This document shows, in pieces, positions 61,830-64,000 of a DNA stretch of 64,000 nt. The stretch is from CAYWRZ01 sp964460845 (GTDB taxonomy: Bacteria > Bacteroidota > Bacteroidia > Flavobacteriales_D > UBA2798), in NCBI GenBank assembly GCA_964460845.1, contig CAYWRZ010000014.1, positions 18,036 through 82,035 of the forward strand. Direction: 5' to 3'. The translations under genes were made by a program, and so were the position numbers. The notes beneath the pieces are model-generated. The model did no database searches and was not told the DNA's origin. It saw only the letters and a program-made list of their open reading frames with translations. Within the stretch, counting starts at the first letter, position 1. The number at the start of each line of letters is the position of its first letter.

Positions 61830-62082
61830 GGCATAAAATCGGACTCCAAGTTTAGGAATATTTTCAAGATTCTGAGTAAGAGGCGTTAATCTTAAAATAG
61901 GTGAAATGGATTTTTTTCTAAAAGATTCTTTTTCAGCACTAAATAAAAATTCAGAATTTCTTCTTGGCAGAAAAACCCTGAAAAAATAAGGGATACATTC
62001 ACAATGAGTTAAGAATAAATTGATTTTTATTGAACAACTTTGCGTACTTTACTCGTGAAACGTAAGCCATTTTTTACGCTAT

Positions 62083-64000
62083 ATGCCTATGAGGAAACTC
62101 TACATCGCGTTGTTTTTTCTATTCGGTTTTCAGTATGCGTATGCACAGGAAGATTGTGGTAATGGAATAGACGATACGGGCAACGGCTTGATTGACTGTA
62201 GTGATCCTTATTGTATAGGGGGGCAGGTGCCGAGTGGCAGTCACTTTAATACGGCTACTAACGGTTCGGGCGGGCGTTTACCCGGAGGCAGTACTGATCT
62301 TTCCTGGCAGGTAGCTACGAATAATATTGCAGGACCTTATACTCCCGCCAGGGTGATGACCGCAATTCCTTCGGTGTATTACGCCAGCCCCTGGGCCGAC
62401 TGCGACTGGATAGCTCATAATAACCTGGGCGATCACACCGGCGATGTGGATTATTATTACCGTATCCAGTTTTTTCTGCCTTGTGAAAACAGTTGTGGCG
62501 AAAGCTATTCCGATCCGGGGGTGTTTTGCCTGAGTATGGATTTTTTTGCCGATAATTCGGTGCAGGAAATTTATGTAAATGGAAATCCTCAAAGTGGGAG
62601 TATCCCTAATGTGCCTTCGCCAAGTCCTTACGTACATGTGGGTTATTCTGCGGCGGGGATGGTATCGGTTTCGCTCTGCAACGACTGGCGTCCGGGCTTA
62701 AATACCATGATAGTTCATCTTCGATCGGGGCAGCCTTTTGCCGGTTTTTTGGCACAAAATAGTGTAAATGCGCCGCCTGAGCCTGAAGATCCTACCATCA
62801 CGCCTCCGCCCGATATGGCAGCAGGCTATTGTGTAGATGCTGCTCCGATTACATTTACTGCGGCTTCTGCGGGAGGAACCTGGAGCTCAAGTTGCGGCAC
62901 TTGTATTAACAGCTCTACCGGTGTATTTAACCCCACTGTGGCCGGACCCGGAAATCATTCGGTGACGTATGCGGCTGCGGGTATTTGTCCGGCTACACAT
63001 ACCGTTATTGTGACCGTTCATGCTCTGCCCGATACTGATTTTACTTATTCTGACGATCAGGTCTGTATCTCTGCGGGTATTCAGTTGCCTGCGGCGAATG
63101 CGTCAGGTGGCACATATTCGGGTACAGGTATAGTCAACGCAGCTACAGGTGCTTTTAATCCTGTCATAGCCGGCATAGGGACGCATACCATTACCTATAG
63201 TCTTACGGATACCTGTACCAATTCGAGTACGTTTCAGATTGAAGTAATCGATGTGCCACCGCTTACCGCTCAACCTGCGGGACCTTTTTGTCATACGAAT
63301 GCGCCGGTTACTCTGACAGCTACTTTACCCGGCGGCACATGGAGTGGCATCGGTATTACGGATGCAGCGGCGGGCACATTTTCTCCCTCGACCGCTGGAG
63401 TGGGCGTACATCAAATTATCTATGCGATTGGTGGTAATTGTCCAGTAAGTGATACCATACAGGTTGAAGTATGGCGCGTACCTGATCCTACTATCCAAGC
63501 TTCGGGACCACATTGTGAGAGTGTAAGTTCAGTGACCTTGACTGCCGCAGAGGCAGGCGGCACATGGAGCGGTACGGGCATTACAGATGCTTCGGCGGGA
63601 ACGTTTTCGCCTTCGTTAGTAGGCGAAGGATTTTATGATGTAGTGTATTCCATCGGCGGCAACTGCCCGGTAAGTGATACGATCCAAGTTGAAGTATGGC
63701 GCTTGCCTGATCCGAGTATTCAAGCTTCGGGTCCGCATTGTGAGAGCGTGAGTTCAGTAACCTTGACTGCTGCCGAAGCAGGTGGCACATGGAGTGGCAC
63801 CGGTATTACGGATGCGGCTGCCGGAACATTTTCGCCTTCTTCAGTAGGCGAAGGATTTTATGAAGTGGTGTATTCTATCGGTGGCAACTGTCCGATAAGC
63901 GATACGCTCCAAGTTGAAGTATGGCGCGTGCCTGATCCTACTATCCAAGCTTCGGGACCGCATTGCGAGAGTGTAAGTTCAGTGACCTTGACTGCTGCCG
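62083..64000 (+). CDS. Giant secreted repeat protein, 3' end cut by window edge
   Basis: The frame opens at ATG 62083 (or 62089) with a signal peptide ending FQYAYAQ and stays open to the window edge (639 codons). A Cys/Asp-rich start (CGNGIDDTGNGLIDCSDPYC) is common in surface proteins of the phylum. A beta domain to about residue 225 follows, then a Pro-rich linker (PPEPEDPTITPPP). From about residue 245 come immunoglobulin-like repeats of about 75 residues with the core GGTWSGTGI and GTFSPS. The last copies are nearly identical. A sorting domain is expected at the unseen C-terminus. Confidence 0.9.
   Translation, partial: MPMRKLYIALFFLFGFQYAYAQEDCGNGIDDTGNGLIDCSDPYCIGGQVPSGSHFNTATNGSGGRLPGGSTDLSWQVATNNIAGPYTPARVMTAIPSVYYASPWADCDWIAHNNLGDHTGDVDYYYRIQFFLPCENSCGESYSDPGVFCLSMDFFADNSVQEIYVNGNPQSGSIPNVPSPSPYVHVGYSAAGMVSVSLCNDWRPGLNTMIVHLRSGQPFAGFLAQNSVNAPPEPEDPTITPPPDMAAGYCVDAAPITFTAASAGGTWSSSCGTCINSSTGVFNPTVAGPGNHSVTYAAAGICPATHTVIVTVHALPDTDFTYSDDQVCISAGIQLPAANASGGTYSGTGIVNAATGAFNPVIAGIGTHTITYSLTDTCTNSSTFQIEVIDVPPLTAQPAGPFCHTNAPVTLTATLPGGTWSGIGITDAAAGTFSPSTAGVGVHQIIYAIGGNCPVSDTIQVEVWRVPDPTIQASGPHCESVSSVTLTAAEAGGTWSGTGITDASAGTFSPSLVGEGFYDVVYSIGGNCPVSDTIQVEVWRLPDPSIQASGPHCESVSSVTLTAAEAGGTWSGTGITDAAAGTFSPSSVGEGFYEVVYSIGGNCPISDTLQVEVWRVPDPTIQASGPHCESVSSVTLTAA
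63493..64000 (+). repeat. Near-identical 225-bp tandem repeats
   Basis: Units begin at 63493, 63718 and 63943 with a constant 225-base step (75 codons), each opening with an ATCCAAGCTTCGGG-like run. Earlier units (from about 62860) share the protein pattern but have diverged. The high DNA identity points to recent duplication or gene conversion; the array continues past the window. Confidence 0.85.

Overview
The window is a chromosomal segment of a Bacteroidota bacterium, read from gene content and promoter style. It carries PKD-repeat giants, a gliding-motility-type C-terminal domain (CHU_C), type IX secretion sorting tails, a PorE-like OmpA lipoprotein-type protein, and several -7 boxes of the Bacteroidota form TAnnTTTG. 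Genus cannot be fixed from the sequence alone. No rRNA, tRNA, CRISPR array, prophage or classical insertion sequence was found.

Layout. Positions 1-1665 hold the first 555 codons of uvrB (minus strand, running off the left edge). A cytosolic multi-PAS/GAF histidine kinase and its LuxR-type response regulator follow (1848-5902). From 6008 to 25280 lies the most unusual region: about twenty genes that look like one biosynthetic locus. It has two ketoacyl-ACP synthase III genes, an ACP, an SDR reductase, a GNAT acyltransferase, three tandem paralogous proteins of unknown family, four Asp/Asn beta-hydroxylase-type oxygenases, CDP-glucose synthesis and dehydration (rfbF, rfbG), a TylF-type methyltransferase, two glycosyltransferases, a UbiA prenyltransferase, two sulfotransferases and an O-carbamoyltransferase. 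A rightward block (6008-18426) converges on a leftward block (22497-18439), and a divergent pair runs right (22704-25280). There are no NRPS or modular PKS genes and no Wzx/Wzy. My inference is a sugar-bearing, acylated, hydroxylated and sulfated or carbamoylated lipid or surface glycoconjugate.

From 25490 to 32391 come an 18-PKD-repeat secreted protein that lacks its sorting tail, a separate small gene that encodes just such a tail with its own signal peptide, and a small secreted protein. Housekeeping and stress genes follow: rimO, endonuclease V, msrB, dipeptide epimerase, a membrane transglutaminase-like protein and a haem lipoprotein. A secreted protein with a lysyl-oxidase-like domain, a dockerin-like segment and a sorting tail (42076-44448) lies beside HU. 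An operon queE - porE-like - truA - ABC exporter spans 45255-50448.

From 50454 to 51692 two copies of a small inverted-repeat-bounded element bracket an alpha/beta hydrolase gene, followed by a zeta-toxin-like kinase with an overlapping small gene. A long leftward run (52321-61829) then carries a membrane patatin, an arginase-family hydrolase, methionine aminopeptidase, gpmA, leucyl aminopeptidase, elbB, an orphan Fe(3+)-binding lipoprotein and a CtlX-type hydrolase. The right edge is the start of a giant secreted repeat protein with near-identical 225-bp repeats.
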